A stretch of 64,000 nucleotides of DNA from CBDCKN01 sp965219035 (GTDB taxonomy: Bacteria > Gemmatimonadota > Gemmatimonadetes > Longimicrobiales > Gaopeijiaceae), in the NCBI GenBank assembly GCA_965219035.1, contig CBDCMR010000004.1, forward strand, positions 1,612,001 through 1,676,000. The letters are read 5' to 3'. Positions 52,252 to 61,300 of this stretch are shown piece by piece (within the stretch, counting starts at the first letter, position 1; each line of letters starts with the position of its first letter). The notes below the pieces were generated by a model that saw only the letters and a list, made by a program, of their open reading frames with translations, searched no databases and was not told the DNA's origin. Both the position numbers and the translations under genes were made by a program.

Positions 52252-53793
52252 TTAGCGGCTCGGACCATGATCGCGCTCCGGGCCCCGCTGGCGGTTCAGC
52301 TCCAGCGCCCGCGCAACGTCGCGGCGAGCGTCCTGTAGTCCCGGGCCAAGTGTGTCATTTGCCCGGTCAGCCGCTCGACTTGCTGCCGCAAGGTGTCGCT
52401 CTGCGCGGTCTGCTGCTCGACCTGCTGCCGCAAGGCTCCGACCTGCTGCTGCAAGGCTTCGACCTGCCCTGAGTGCCGCTGCTGTTCCATCTCGTACTGC
52501 GCGGACAGCCTCTCCAAGGCCTTCGTCAACTGCCGTTCTAGCGCGGTCATATAGCTTCCTCACTCTCTCGACAGCTTCACCGCAGGCCGCCCGCCCAAGG
52601 TCAAGGGCGGACCCTCCGGCGTGCCGGTCGGCAGCACCACGAACCGCTCCCCGTCGATCTCCCGCAGCGTTACGCCCCAGGTCGTCTCCTCGATCTCGGC
52701 CAGGATCTCTCTCGCCTGCTCGATTTGCACGTTCACGGTCGCCAGGGTCTCGATCCGGCGTTCGATGCTCCTCGACAACCAGTGCATCGTCGCCCAGCTG
52801 CCGCCGCTGATACCGAGAAAAAGACTCAGGCCGACCACCAGGGGCCGGAACCACGCGCGCCTCAGCAGGACGCGCACCCGCTTGGCCGTCGGCGCCGTAT
52901 CGGCCTCGATGGAACGCAGCGCGCCGGTTGCGGCGGCGCTCAAGCTCTCGCCAAGCCGCGCGAGCTCGCTGCTGGCCGTCTCCTCGATCTGCAGGCGGTC
53001 GGCCTCCAGCCGCCGGCGCACCCGGGAAGTCAAGTCGTTCGGGCTCGAAGTCATGCTCATACAGCGCTCCTCTCAGCCGCCACCGTTTTCCGCTGTCCGG
53101 ATCGAGGGCGGTGACGTAGTTCTTGCCCCGGCGCGGCACTTCGAGGCCGATGTCCTCCAGGGCGGAGACGACGTCGGCGCGGCTTCGCACCGCGCCGTGC
53201 TCGACGCACTGCACCAGGTAGTCGCGGATCAGGTCGCGCGGGTCGGCCTCATGTTCGAGGTCGGCTCGCAGCTTCGACGCGTCGATGTAGGCCAGGTGGC
53301 CTGGCTGCTGCGCCCTGGCCCGCGCCGGGTCGTCCGGGCGGCTCCAGCCGTGATCGTGGTTGAAGGCGTCGCGTAGCGGATCGAACGTCCTCTGCCAGCC
53401 GGGTGGTGCGATGTTCAGGCTGCGGCCCGTCTCCAGGTCGCACTGCGCGGCGAGCACGTGCACGTGGAAGCCGCTGCCGCGCTCGCGGTGCAGGACCGCC
53501 GTCCACGAGTAGCGGTCCGGCTCCAGTCCCGCCCACGCCGTCTTCTCGAACTCGTCGAGGACGGCTTCGATCTGCTCCTCGGTCGGCTGGTCGTCCGGCG
53601 CCCACGCGATCACGGCCGACCTGTACTTGCGCTGGAACTCGAGGGAGTCGGCGACGGCGGCCACCATGTCCGGATTCCCGCGCAGCACCTCGACGCCCTC
53701 ACGCCTGCGGCCCTCGGCGTCCCTCTCGCCGACGAGATAGTCGACCGCCGCCCGGGCCAAGCCCTTGCCGTGAGGCAGGAACTTAATGTGCAA
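52252..53793 (-). CDS. MobA/MbeA-like relaxase of the ColE1 (MOBP5) type
   Basis: A 513-residue relaxase. The N-terminal LHIKFLPHGKGLARAAVDYL then VGERDAEGRR and VLRGNPDMVAAV closely parallels ColE1 MbeA (KFHARGKGGGSGPVDYLLG, VLQGNP). The metal-binding region is LHRERGSGFHVHVLAAQ, with His 110 and His 112 in place of the Glu and Asn of the ColE1 HEN variant. The C-terminal half is Arg/Ala-rich and overlaps two complete genes in another frame, exactly as mbeA overlaps mbeB and mbeD in ColE1. TTG 53793 is chosen from alignment; it overlaps mobC by 11 bases. Confidence 0.85.
   Translation of the reverse strand: MHIKFLPHGKGLARAAVDYLVGERDAEGRRREGVEVLRGNPDMVAAVADSLEFQRKYRSAVIAWAPDDQPTEEQIEAVLDEFEKTAWAGLEPDRYSWTAVLHRERGSGFHVHVLAAQCDLETGRSLNIAPPGWQRTFDPLRDAFNHDHGWSRPDDPARARAQQPGHLAYIDASKLRADLEHEADPRDLIRDYLVQCVEHGAVRSRADVVSALEDIGLEVPRRGKNYVTALDPDSGKRWRLRGALYEHDFEPERLDFPGAPAAGGRPPADRGDGQQRARAAWRELERRRNRRAAFHRGRYGADGQAGARPAEARVVPAPGGRPESFSRYQRRQLGDDALVVEEHRTPDRDPGDRERANRAGERDPGRDRGDDLGRNAAGDRRGAVRGAADRHAGGSALDLGRAACGEAVERVRKLYDRARTAVDEGLGEAVRAVRDGTAAALRAGRSLAAAGRSLAAAGRAADRAERHLAAASRAADRANDTLGPGLQDARRDVARALELNRQRGPERDHGPSR
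52296..52550 (-). CDS. MbeD/MobD-like mobilization protein nested in the relaxase gene
   Basis: An 84-residue coiled-coil protein: MTALERQLTKALERLSAQYE, then Gln/Leu heptads, then LARDYRTLAATLRGRWS. ColE1 MbeD has the same start pattern (a TELEKQLLSALE-like helix) and also lies inside the relaxase gene. It starts with ATG 52550 after GAGGAAG and lies wholly within the relaxase frame. Its exact role is unknown, but MbeD helps mobilization and mediates entry exclusion in ColE1. Confidence 0.75.
   Translation of the reverse strand: MTALERQLTKALERLSAQYEMEQQRHSGQVEALQQQVGALRQQVEQQTAQSDTLRQQVERLTGQMTHLARDYRTLAATLRGRWS
52560..53060 (-). CDS. MbeB/MobB-like mobilization protein nested in the relaxase gene
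   Basis: A 166-residue protein with an N-terminal helical part (LTSRVRRRLEADRLQIEETA), a membrane segment near residues 73-90 (FRPLVVGLSLFLGISGGSWA), and a C-terminal domain with TTWGVTLREIDGERFVVLPT and ending GGRPAVKLSRE. The order and phrases match MbeB/MobB of ColE1-like plasmids (LFLGISGGSWG, TWGI.L, RFIVLP, G.PAIKLS). It lies fully inside the relaxase gene in another frame, with AGGAG before ATG 53060. MbeB anchors the relaxosome at the membrane. Confidence 0.82.
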   Translation of the reverse strand: MSMTSSPNDLTSRVRRRLEADRLQIEETASSELARLGESLSAAATGALRSIEADTAPTAKRVRVLLRRAWFRPLVVGLSLFLGISGGSWATMHWLSRSIERRIETLATVNVQIEQAREILAEIEETTWGVTLREIDGERFVVLPTGTPEGPPLTLGGRPAVKLSRE

Positions 53794-54121
53794 CGCCGCC
53801 GTCCTCGTCGATTCGGACCACCTTGCGCAACGACCGCTCGGACGACACAAGGTGGGCGATCACGGTGACGGCTTCGGCCGCCGTCTTGTGCGTATTCGCC
53901 CAGCGCGCGAGCTGGTTCAGGTTGTTGCCGATGCGCGCGATCTGGCGTATGCGCTCGCTCTCGATGGCCAAGGCCGGGGCGGTCCACGTGCGTGTCCGCT
54001 CCATCGCGTCCCGCAGCAGCGCGGAGGGGGACATGCCCGCTGCCGCCGCCTTCTCCTGCCAGATGGCGTGCTCCGCCGGTGTGACGCGGGCGGCGACCGT
54101 GACGGTTCGGCGCTCAGTCAC
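53783..54121 (-). CDS. MobC/MbeC-like relaxosome accessory protein
   Basis: A 112-residue ribbon-helix-helix protein: RRTVTVAARVTPAEHAIWQE, MSPSALLRDAM, then the MobC signature IARIGNNLNQLARWANTHKT. It should bind near oriT and help the relaxase nick. The GTG at 54121 begins the family core; the frame is open upstream but only through G-rich, low-complexity sequence. Its stop overlaps the relaxase start, giving the order mobC-mobA as in ColE1 mbeC-mbeA. The candidate oriT is about 110 bases upstream. Confidence 0.88.
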   Translation of the reverse strand: MTERRTVTVAARVTPAEHAIWQEKAAAAGMSPSALLRDAMERTRTWTAPALAIESERIRQIARIGNNLNQLARWANTHKTAAEAVTVIAHLVSSERSLRKVVRIDEDGGVAH

Positions 54122-54230
54122 GGGCGCACCGGCGATGGGGGGGTTTGGGGGCCGGAGCCCCCGACCGCGCGCTCCGGCGGAGCGCGGGTTTTCGGGGGAT
54201 CGAAGGGGGGCGGAGCACCCCTCGTCAGAT

Positions 54231-54277
54231 CGCAATGTTTGACATTGCGTCGGCTGGCTTACGCCCCTTAAGGGCGT
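54231..54277 (+). other. Candidate oriT with a ColE1-type nic sequence
   Basis: CTGGCTTA at 54254-54261 equals the ColE1 nic site (5'-CTGG/CTTA-3', established knowledge). It is flanked by two perfect inverted repeats: CGCAATG-TTTGA-CATTGCG (54231-54249) and ACGCCC-CTTAA-GGGCGT (54261-54277). It lies upstream of mobC. The strand orientation means transfer would leave the mob genes until last, as in ColE1. Confidence 0.6.
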
Positions 54278-54932
54278 CAGACAGCCCCCGGCGCCGGGAG
54301 TCTTGGGTCGTCGGAATCTCCATACCCGTACACGGAGAAGCTCATTTCATGCCGTGTCAACAACGCGATCCGCGGCGGCGTCCCAAGGGTTCCAGCCAAG
54401 TCCAAGAGATCGACGAAGCACCGCCAGCGGCAGGCCTTTGCAGCTCCGTTGTAGGCGCGCGGCGATGTTCGGTCGCGGGTGCCGGTGGACTCTCGCCAAG
54501 GCGCGCTCAACCGCGTCGGGATGTAGATTGGATATCCGGGCCAGATCACAATCTGGGGAGGATTCGACGATAGGAACCACCGCTAAGGCGGCGAGATGGG
54601 AAGTCCTGCCGCCCTCCTGGCGGGACGATGACCGCCCCGTCCGACTGCGCGCCAAGCTGGCCGCGTTGTACTTCCACCTCTGCGGCATTACGGACCGCGA
54701 CGACATACGCTACATGTACTAACTCTTTCCACCTCAGCCAGCAGACGGGGCCGCACCTGGCACCTACCGACCGTGACCTGTGACTCGAAGACGAACGCGT
54801 TCGCTGCCGGCGATGCGGACGCGGGGGTCGCTCTGTGATCACGTTGTTCCCGCCTTCGTGGTCCAGCGGGCAGTCGTGCTATGGACTACACAACGCGCCG
54901 GAGCGAGCTGAGTACAACGGAGGGATCGATCA
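54278..54932. other. Long intergenic region between oriT and the FRG gene
   Basis: Apart from the methylase remnant (54570-54722), no gene is supported on either strand. A GGAGGG at about 54917 is the ribosome-binding site for the FRG-domain protein. The area probably represents a deleted restriction gene. Confidence 0.4.
54570..54722 (+). pseudogene. C-terminal remnant of a restriction-type DNA methylase (COG1002-like)
   Basis: The frame ends WEVLPPSWRDDDRPVRLRAK then LAALYFHLCGITDRDDIRYM and a stop. The phrase LRAELDALYFHLYGI..DD..YI is the conserved end of Eco57I-like combined methylase/restriction proteins. Codons after the stop (LFP) fit the expected TFP continuation, suggesting a point mutation. 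No methylase motifs I or IV remain upstream. Confidence 0.45.
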
Positions 54933-56360
54933 ATGGCTAACCCGCAGCACATCCAATGGCTGAAGGAAGGTGTTGCTGCTTGGAACAAGCGGCGCGAGAG
55001 CGAGAACTTTGCGCCGGACTTGTCTTACCACGACTTCGGCGGACGCACACTCTTCGCCAAGAACCGGGGACGGGAACGAGACCAATGGGAGCGAGTGCCG
55101 CTTCGTGGGATAGACCTTACCAACGCCAACCTCGTCCACACGGATCTCCGCCTAGTCAACCTCAGAGAGGCTGTGCTCTCTCGCACCAATCTCACCAACG
55201 CGGCACTCAGTCAAGCCATCCTAGTCGGCACGGACCTCAGGTATGCCAACCTCACCACCGCGAATTTCGTCAACGCCGATCTGACCGGCGCCCAGTTCGG
55301 CGGTTACGGTGCCAAGCTGACCGACGCCATCCTTCAAGCCCCCGTTACGGACGCCAATTTTCGTGAGGCCGACCTTACTGACGCTGGATGCTTGCCCGGC
55401 GAACTGTGGAAGGCGAAGCTATTCTGGCCTCACAGATCCCCCTGGCAGTATCCACACGAACCTGCGGCTATCAAATCGGTCGGAGGTTTGCTTAAGACAA
55501 TCAACGACATCAGGCAATTCCACGAATCACAAACAAAGGCGCACGGAAAGACCCCCCGCGAGCTCCCTCGTTACGAACAAGTCGTTCTCTACTTTCGGGG
55601 CGAGCCCAAGTGCGGCTGGGACCTGCGGCCCTCTGTCATGCGGGATCACTTGAGGGCGCATGAGAGCGACATGTTGCGCGATGTCACAGCACGGCGTCCG
55701 GGGGAGTTCACCGGCATCTCGTCCGCCTTGGATCGATGGGTAACCGCTCAGCACCACGGTCTCCGGACACGCTTCTTGGATGTTACCAGGAACCCCCTTG
55801 TCGCTTTGTTCCACGCGTGCGCGGATTCAGCAACCGAGGATGGACGTCTCCATGTCTTCGCAGTACCGCGCTCGTTGATCAAACCTCACGATAGCGACGT
55901 CATTAGCGTAATCGCGAACTTGGCCAGATTGCGTCGAAGTGAGCAGGAGGAATTGCTTAACCGCAGCCACCACCGCGATTCAGCGGCTACACGCCGCCTC
56001 TACCAACTGATTCGATCGGACAAGCCGTATTTTGAAGACCGGATCGATCCCCGAGATCTTTACCGCGTGTTCGTCGTTGAACCCAAGCGATCCACTGAAC
56101 GTATTCGAGCGCAGTCCGGGGCGTTCCTGGTATCTGCTTTCCACGAACGGTTCGAGACAGATGAAATCTTGAAGTGGAACGAGGACACGCCGGTCTACGC
56201 TCATTGTAAGCTGACGATACCCAGCGGCGCCAAGGCCGGTCTGTCTGACGAGTTGAAACTGCTGAATGTGTCGCGCGAGATTCTCTTTCCCGGCCTCGAT
56301 GCGTCCGCGCAAGCGGTCTCCGAACACTACCTGGAGAAAGCGCCAGATCTCCAGAACTGA
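54933..56360 (+). CDS. Pentapeptide-repeat plus FRG-domain protein (candidate defence effector)
   Basis: A 475-residue protein with two recognisable parts. Residues about 58-165 are pentapeptide repeats (LRGIDLTNANLVHTDLRLVN, TNLTNAALSQAILVGTDLRY). Residues about 215-300 are an FRG domain: VLYFRGEPKCGWDLRPSVMR with FRG at 221-223, then RWVTAQHHGLRTRFLDVTRN and PLVALFHACAD. The C-terminal 170 residues (FEDRIDPRDLYRVFVVEPKR, QSGAFLVSAFHERFE) are typical FRG-protein ends. FRG proteins cluster with restriction and abortive-infection genes but have no settled activity. GGAGGG precedes ATG 54933; the gene stands alone on the plus strand of the island. Confidence 0.82.
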   Translation: MANPQHIQWLKEGVAAWNKRRESENFAPDLSYHDFGGRTLFAKNRGRERDQWERVPLRGIDLTNANLVHTDLRLVNLREAVLSRTNLTNAALSQAILVGTDLRYANLTTANFVNADLTGAQFGGYGAKLTDAILQAPVTDANFREADLTDAGCLPGELWKAKLFWPHRSPWQYPHEPAAIKSVGGLLKTINDIRQFHESQTKAHGKTPRELPRYEQVVLYFRGEPKCGWDLRPSVMRDHLRAHESDMLRDVTARRPGEFTGISSALDRWVTAQHHGLRTRFLDVTRNPLVALFHACADSATEDGRLHVFAVPRSLIKPHDSDVISVIANLARLRRSEQEELLNRSHHRDSAATRRLYQLIRSDKPYFEDRIDPRDLYRVFVVEPKRSTERIRAQSGAFLVSAFHERFETDEILKWNEDTPVYAHCKLTIPSGAKAGLSDELKLLNVSREILFPGLDASAQAVSEHYLEKAPDLQN

Positions 56361-56548
56361 CGCTATCGAAGGCTCCTTTGTCAGAAACCACCGTACGCGC
56401 CGTTCCACCACTAGATGCTGGACGCTTGGCGGAGTGGCCACTCGGGGCCTAGGCGTACGGTGCCGCGGGGCCGCCGCGTAGGTTCAAGTCTACGAGGGTC
56501 ATCGGCATCCGATTCGTCCGCAACTCGGCCGCGACGGCGCCCGTATCG
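56361..56548. other. Gap between the FRG gene and integrase 2
   Basis: The two genes converge here. No terminator with a T-run is clear. GTAGGTTCAAGTCTACG resembles a tRNA T-arm but lacks the rest of a tRNA. Confidence 0.35.
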
Positions 56549-57706
56549 CTATGAGATATAGTCGCTCCACGCTTGGAGAACCTCGGCGCGGCGCTCCAGC
56601 AGGTCGGATCGCTGATACGCCTGAACGACTTGGCTTCTCGGGACATGGGCAAGGCAGGCCTCCGCGACCTCCGCCGGGACGCCGGACTCGGCCATCCACG
56701 ACCGCGCGCTTGAACGGAACCCGTGAACCGTCGAGGCCACCCCGGCTCGCCGAAGCGCGCGCGCGGGCGCGTTCCTCGGCAACGGCTCGCCGGTCTTCGA
56801 TGGAAACGCCAGGGACGACTCTGGGGACAGCGCCCGCGCCCGCTGGAGCACGTCGAGTGCACCGGTGCTCAGCGGGACGGAGAACTCGCGTCCGGCCTTC
56901 ATCCTCGCCGCCGGGATCTTCCACCTCGCCGCCTCCACGCCGATCTCGTCCCAACATGCCCCGCGCGCCTCTCCGGCCCGTACCGCCGTCAACGCGATCA
57001 TCTCGACGCACAACACCGCCGACGGGTGTATGTACCTCACCCGTCGGATCGCCCCGAGCGCCGCCGCCACCTCCCGGTGCGGAAGCGCGCGATAATGCCT
57101 CGTCGCGTTGCCGTTCGCCCTCGGCAGCGCCACGACCGCCCGGTCCACCGGGTTGTCCACGCGGTCGTTCCGACCGATACACCAGCGGAAGACTGCCGCG
57201 ATCCGGTTCCGGGCCTTCCGGGCGGCGGCCGGCTTCGATGTCCAGATCGGCGAGAGGCACCCCAGCACATCCGCGCTCGTGATCCGGTCCACCGGCATGT
57301 CCAGGAGCGGAGCGGCGTGGAGACGGAACGTCGACTCCCACTGCTCAGGCAACGGGCTCCCGGCCTTCCACCCGTCCCGGTGAAGCTTGATCGTCCGTTC
57401 GGCAGCCTCGCCGAACGTGGGGACGCCGCGCACGCGAGGGTCCCCGCCTTGGCGGACCGCCCGGCTGTTGTCAAAGGCCTTCTTCCGCGCCTCGGCCAGC
57501 GTGATCTCGGGATACGGCCCGAGGCCGATCGAGGTCAGCCGGCCTTCGACCCTGACCCGTTGCCGCCATGTCTTCGTGAGGCGGCCGTCGACGGTTCGGT
57601 AAACCCGGAGACTAAGCCCACGCCCCCCGCGCCCGTCCCCGTACACGCCGGGGCGGCCGATCGTGCGTACGAACGCGGCGGAGAGCGTTCTCGGTCGCTT
57701 CGTCAT
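56549..57706 (-). CDS. P4-type tyrosine integrase (right end of island)
   Basis: A 385-residue recombinase of the same type as the integrase at 42683 but clearly diverged. The N-terminus reads MTKRPRTLSAAFVRTIGRPG and GLGPYPEITLAEARKKAFDN. Catalytic residues are Arg in LTAVRAGEARGA, His and Arg in HGFRSSARSW, His in CLAHVPRSQ and Tyr in VQAYQRSDLLERR. ATG 57706 follows GGAAGGAACGC; the longer frame upstream includes 32 unrelated residues. The gene reads into the island, and its start is 180 bases from the right copy of the 15-bp repeat. Confidence 0.93.
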   Translation of the reverse strand: MTKRPRTLSAAFVRTIGRPGVYGDGRGGRGLSLRVYRTVDGRLTKTWRQRVRVEGRLTSIGLGPYPEITLAEARKKAFDNSRAVRQGGDPRVRGVPTFGEAAERTIKLHRDGWKAGSPLPEQWESTFRLHAAPLLDMPVDRITSADVLGCLSPIWTSKPAAARKARNRIAAVFRWCIGRNDRVDNPVDRAVVALPRANGNATRHYRALPHREVAAALGAIRRVRYIHPSAVLCVEMIALTAVRAGEARGACWDEIGVEAARWKIPAARMKAGREFSVPLSTGALDVLQRARALSPESSLAFPSKTGEPLPRNAPARALRRAGVASTVHGFRSSARSWMAESGVPAEVAEACLAHVPRSQVVQAYQRSDLLERRAEVLQAWSDYIS

Positions 57707-57884
57707 GCGTTCCTTCCTCAGTGGTGTATCACTTATTGCAGCACTACACAGGAAAGAATACACTGGATCGCGGTGAATCACAAGGGACAGGGAGGTTCGC
57801 ATTGTAACTGTTAAGCTGTTGTTGTAAAGTATTTTATAGGATAACCAGCGGACTGCTATGGACGACCCTGGAAGACGATGATAG

Positions 57885-57899
57885 AGTTCAACCAGGACT
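57885..57899 (+). other. Candidate right attachment site (15-bp direct repeat)
   Basis: Second copy of AGTTCAACCAGGACT, same orientation as 44475-44489. An AT-rich stretch (57725-57845, with GTAAAGTATTTTATAGG) between the integrase start and this site is typical of attachment-site arms. Confidence 0.5.
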
Positions 57900-58366
57900 G
57901 CGCGATCTGCTGCACTTGCCGTCCTACCATACCTGATGCTGCCGTGCTTAAAGGGCGGGGAAACGGCATCAAATGGCGGGACTCTGGCTCGCCCGGACAG
58001 CGCATGATCGAAGCCGACTGTGGCCAGGGGAACGCCCCAAGCGTAGCTGAATCCGAGCGGTGGTGGAAAAGGCGGCGGTGAGTACCGCCTGACGCACTAC
58101 TTCCTGGGTTCGCCACCGCTTGGCGCTCCAAAGCTATCGAAGCGTGCCGTACACAGCCTCCGGTTACGAGCAGTGGCTGGACGAGCGACTGTCCATCCAT
58201 GGCGTAGGGAACCGGTCGCGGGGTCAAGCCCAAGGGTCGCTCAGTGGCCGGTGCGATCGGGAACTGCCTATGGTATGGTGGTCCCGCCCCGCGCGGACTC
58301 GACGACCCTCCCAAGAGCAACCCAAAGACCCATACATGCCCACTTCCAAGCGCGAGAGATCAATGC
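57900..58366. other. Gap without a recognisable gene
   Basis: Several open frames cross it but none shows a domain, export signal or good ribosome-binding site. It is the flank outside the right att candidate and downstream of the large lipoprotein gene. Confidence 0.4.
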
Positions 58367-61300
58367 TCACCTTCTCGGCAGTCCGCGGATGACCTCGACT
58401 TGCGCGTCCGCCACCATGGCCCCCGGAAGCGCTGCGTCTCCGACAGGCCAGTCACGCGCGATGGTCCGTACTCGGCCCGACGCGCGATCGAGGATCAACG
58501 CCGCCCGCCCGCCGGTGTCGCGGTCGAGGGTCTTCGAGCCCTCGGGGCCCGTCAGCGTGATGCGGTCCAGCGCCTCGGACCATTCGGGCTCGAAGGGGAT
58601 CGCGAACAGAAAACTCCCGGCCCCGTGGTCGAGTGCGTCCGGCGTGAAACTGAACGAGAACAGGCGGCGCCCCTCCGCATCGAGGCCTTCGAGCCGGTAG
58701 GGACCGGGCACCTCGGGGAGCTTCAGCCACGCGTCATGTGCAAATGCAGGCTCCAGGCGCAGGTTCCCTTCGTGGACGCCTCCCCACAGCAGCAGGGTCT
58801 CCTGCGCCGCAGCACGCTGGGCGACGCGGGCCTGGGCCGACGCAAGATCCAACCGATGGTCGAAGGTCTTGTTGAAGTTAGTGTCGCTGAGCCAAACCCG
58901 CGGACTGTCTCTCCAGTTGGGACATTCATCTGCGCCCATCACGTCGACGTATATCGCGGGATCAAGTAACTGCCCGAATCCCGTGTCGTCGCCGGCTATG
59001 AACCTGTGTCCCCAGGCTCCGATGGAGCCGTCGGGGTAAGGGAAATAGGCCGGGTGATCCTTCGGGCCGTCGCAGCGGGCGTGCCAAAGGCTCAGGTTGT
59101 GGCCCAGTTCGTGGGCAAAGGTTTCATAGAGTGGGCTTTCCCATGGGTGGAACCCTGAGATGGCGGCGTATCCAGATCCGAAGGCGAGGCCCAAGAAGCC
59201 CCAGCTCTGGGCGTGGGGATGATAGAAGATCCCATGGTAGTATTCGTCCCCGACAGCTTCCAGATGCCTCAGCATCTCGATCTCGTCAAGGATACGCCCG
59301 CCATCGGTCTCCGATGTGTCGGCGAACGTGTAATGGGGCTCCCGGAGCCTCACGTTCAGATCGCCGATCGGCAGCATCCCTCGGGCGGTGCCAATTACCC
59401 CGTAGGAGTCGGTACCGGCCATGTCACGCGTGATGTCCTCAACCATCCGGTTGGTCTCTTGGCGGGCCTCCGTATGGTATAGCACCGGAACGATGGTCAG
59501 ATTCATGGGCGGGAGCTCCCGCACGTCCAAGGCGAGCCGGCCCGACGCCGGGAACCGGCTACTGCTTCCCGGCTTCAAGGGCAGGGCTCCGTCGGGATCC
59601 AACTCCACGACCATCTCGAGACCGGGTTCCAGCACGTGTCCCGGAATCCTCGCGTTGAAGGAATGGACAAGGCGGCCTTCCTCGACATCGACGGGGATGC
59701 CCGAGGCGGGAGGCTTCAAGGAGGCGCTGTATACCTCCTGGCCACGGATAAAGAAGGTGGCCCGGCCCTCATGTCCGACGATGTAACGTTCGTACGCGGT
59801 TGCGAACACGCGGAGCAGTGCCTCACGGCCCGCGATGAGCGGAACGCCGCCGCTCAGGTCCTGGCTGGCCTGGGTCAGGTGGGCTCTGGGGACTGACAGC
59901 GCAACGGTCTCAGGGTTGGCCACCACCAGGGGATCACCTGCGACGATCTCCAATCCCGAGCATTTCGGTCCTTCGGCATTCGATTCAAGGTCTTCGCACA
60001 CGGTTGGTACCGGACCGAAGGCAACCGAGACCCCTTCGCCGGAACCATCGGGTGTCAGGGTGGCATCCGGGGCCACCGTGGCCCCTGCCGCGAACGACGC
60101 GCTGGGGGACGATAGCGTACCTCCCCGCACGACGAGCGGAATCGTCATCGCGAATGGGGCGCCCTCGGCGACCCTGAACTCGAGTGTCGCTGGACCCGGC
60201 GACATTGGGTCGCCGCTGTCCGTTCGGGTCACCTGCGCCGTCAGCGCAAACGGAGAGCCCGGGTTCCAATTCAAATTGAGCTCATTCAGGTTGGCGAGGC
60301 CGGAGAACACCCCCGCAGGCAACGCGGTCAAGTCGTTGCTCTCCAAACCCAGCCATTCCAGGCTGATGAGGTCGGAGAACGCCCCTTCGGGCAATGCAGT
60401 CAAATCGTTGAGGCCCAACGCCAGCACATGCAGGCGGGATAGGCCGGCGAAGATGCCCGCAGGCAACTCCGCGAGTCTGTTGTGAAATAAACTGATGTCA
60501 GACAGGCTTGAGAGGCCGAAGAACACCCCTTCGGGCAACGCGGTCAAGCCGTTTCCGGTCAGATTCAGCCATTCCAATCCGGAGAGGCCCAGGAAATCGC
60601 CTTCGCGTAACTCGGTGATGAGGTCATCCTCGCGTTCGCACCCCAGCCACTCCTCCTTCGGAAAGCACAGGTCCAACCCGTGGATCGACGCCAAATGCCG
60701 GTCCTCGACCTGTGCGCAGTCGCCGACGCCTGCCTGTTGGACGATCTCGTCTCCGACTTGCTGCGTGCGGTCGCACACGCCTTCCTCGATCGTGACCGCT
60801 GCGCTGGCAACCACGCCAAGCCCATATCCTGCATCACTCCCCGGCGTGTCCAGCGTCACCGTGAACACCTCGCGCGCCGACTCGATCTCGTCGTCGTCAT
60901 TGATGGTGATTTCGATCGCCGCAGCACTTGCCCCTGCCGCGATCTCGACCGTGCCCCCTCCGCCGTCCGTGTAGTCGGACCCGTCCGCGTCCGAGGTCAA
61001 CGGGTCGTCATCCACGCCGAGCGTGTAGCGCACACTGATCGCCGACTCCCGCACCGGATCCACCGTCAGTCGCAGCGTGACCACACCGCCCTCTGGGGCC
61101 GACCCTGCACCGCTGTCGAGTGTCACCCTGGGCCCCACCACCACCACCAGCGTCGCGCGTCCCGTCACTCCGGACGATGTGGCCGTGATCTCCACCTCGC
61201 CCGCCCCGACCCCCGTTACCAGACCCGTTGCGTCCACCACTGCAACAGCCGTGTCCCCGGACGCCCAGGCGAACTCGGCTCCCCCCACCGCGTGGCCGTT

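Noticed and set aside
56440..56510. Possible tRNA with long variable arm before integrase 2
   Set aside because: GTTCAAGT sits in an 8-base loop instead of 7 and no anticodon stem-loop could be placed; a tRNA target would also be expected outside the integrase, not downstream of it.
57856..58320. 154-codon minus-strand frame outside the right att site
   Set aside because: Composition is irregular, and no domain, signal peptide or ribosome-binding site supports it.
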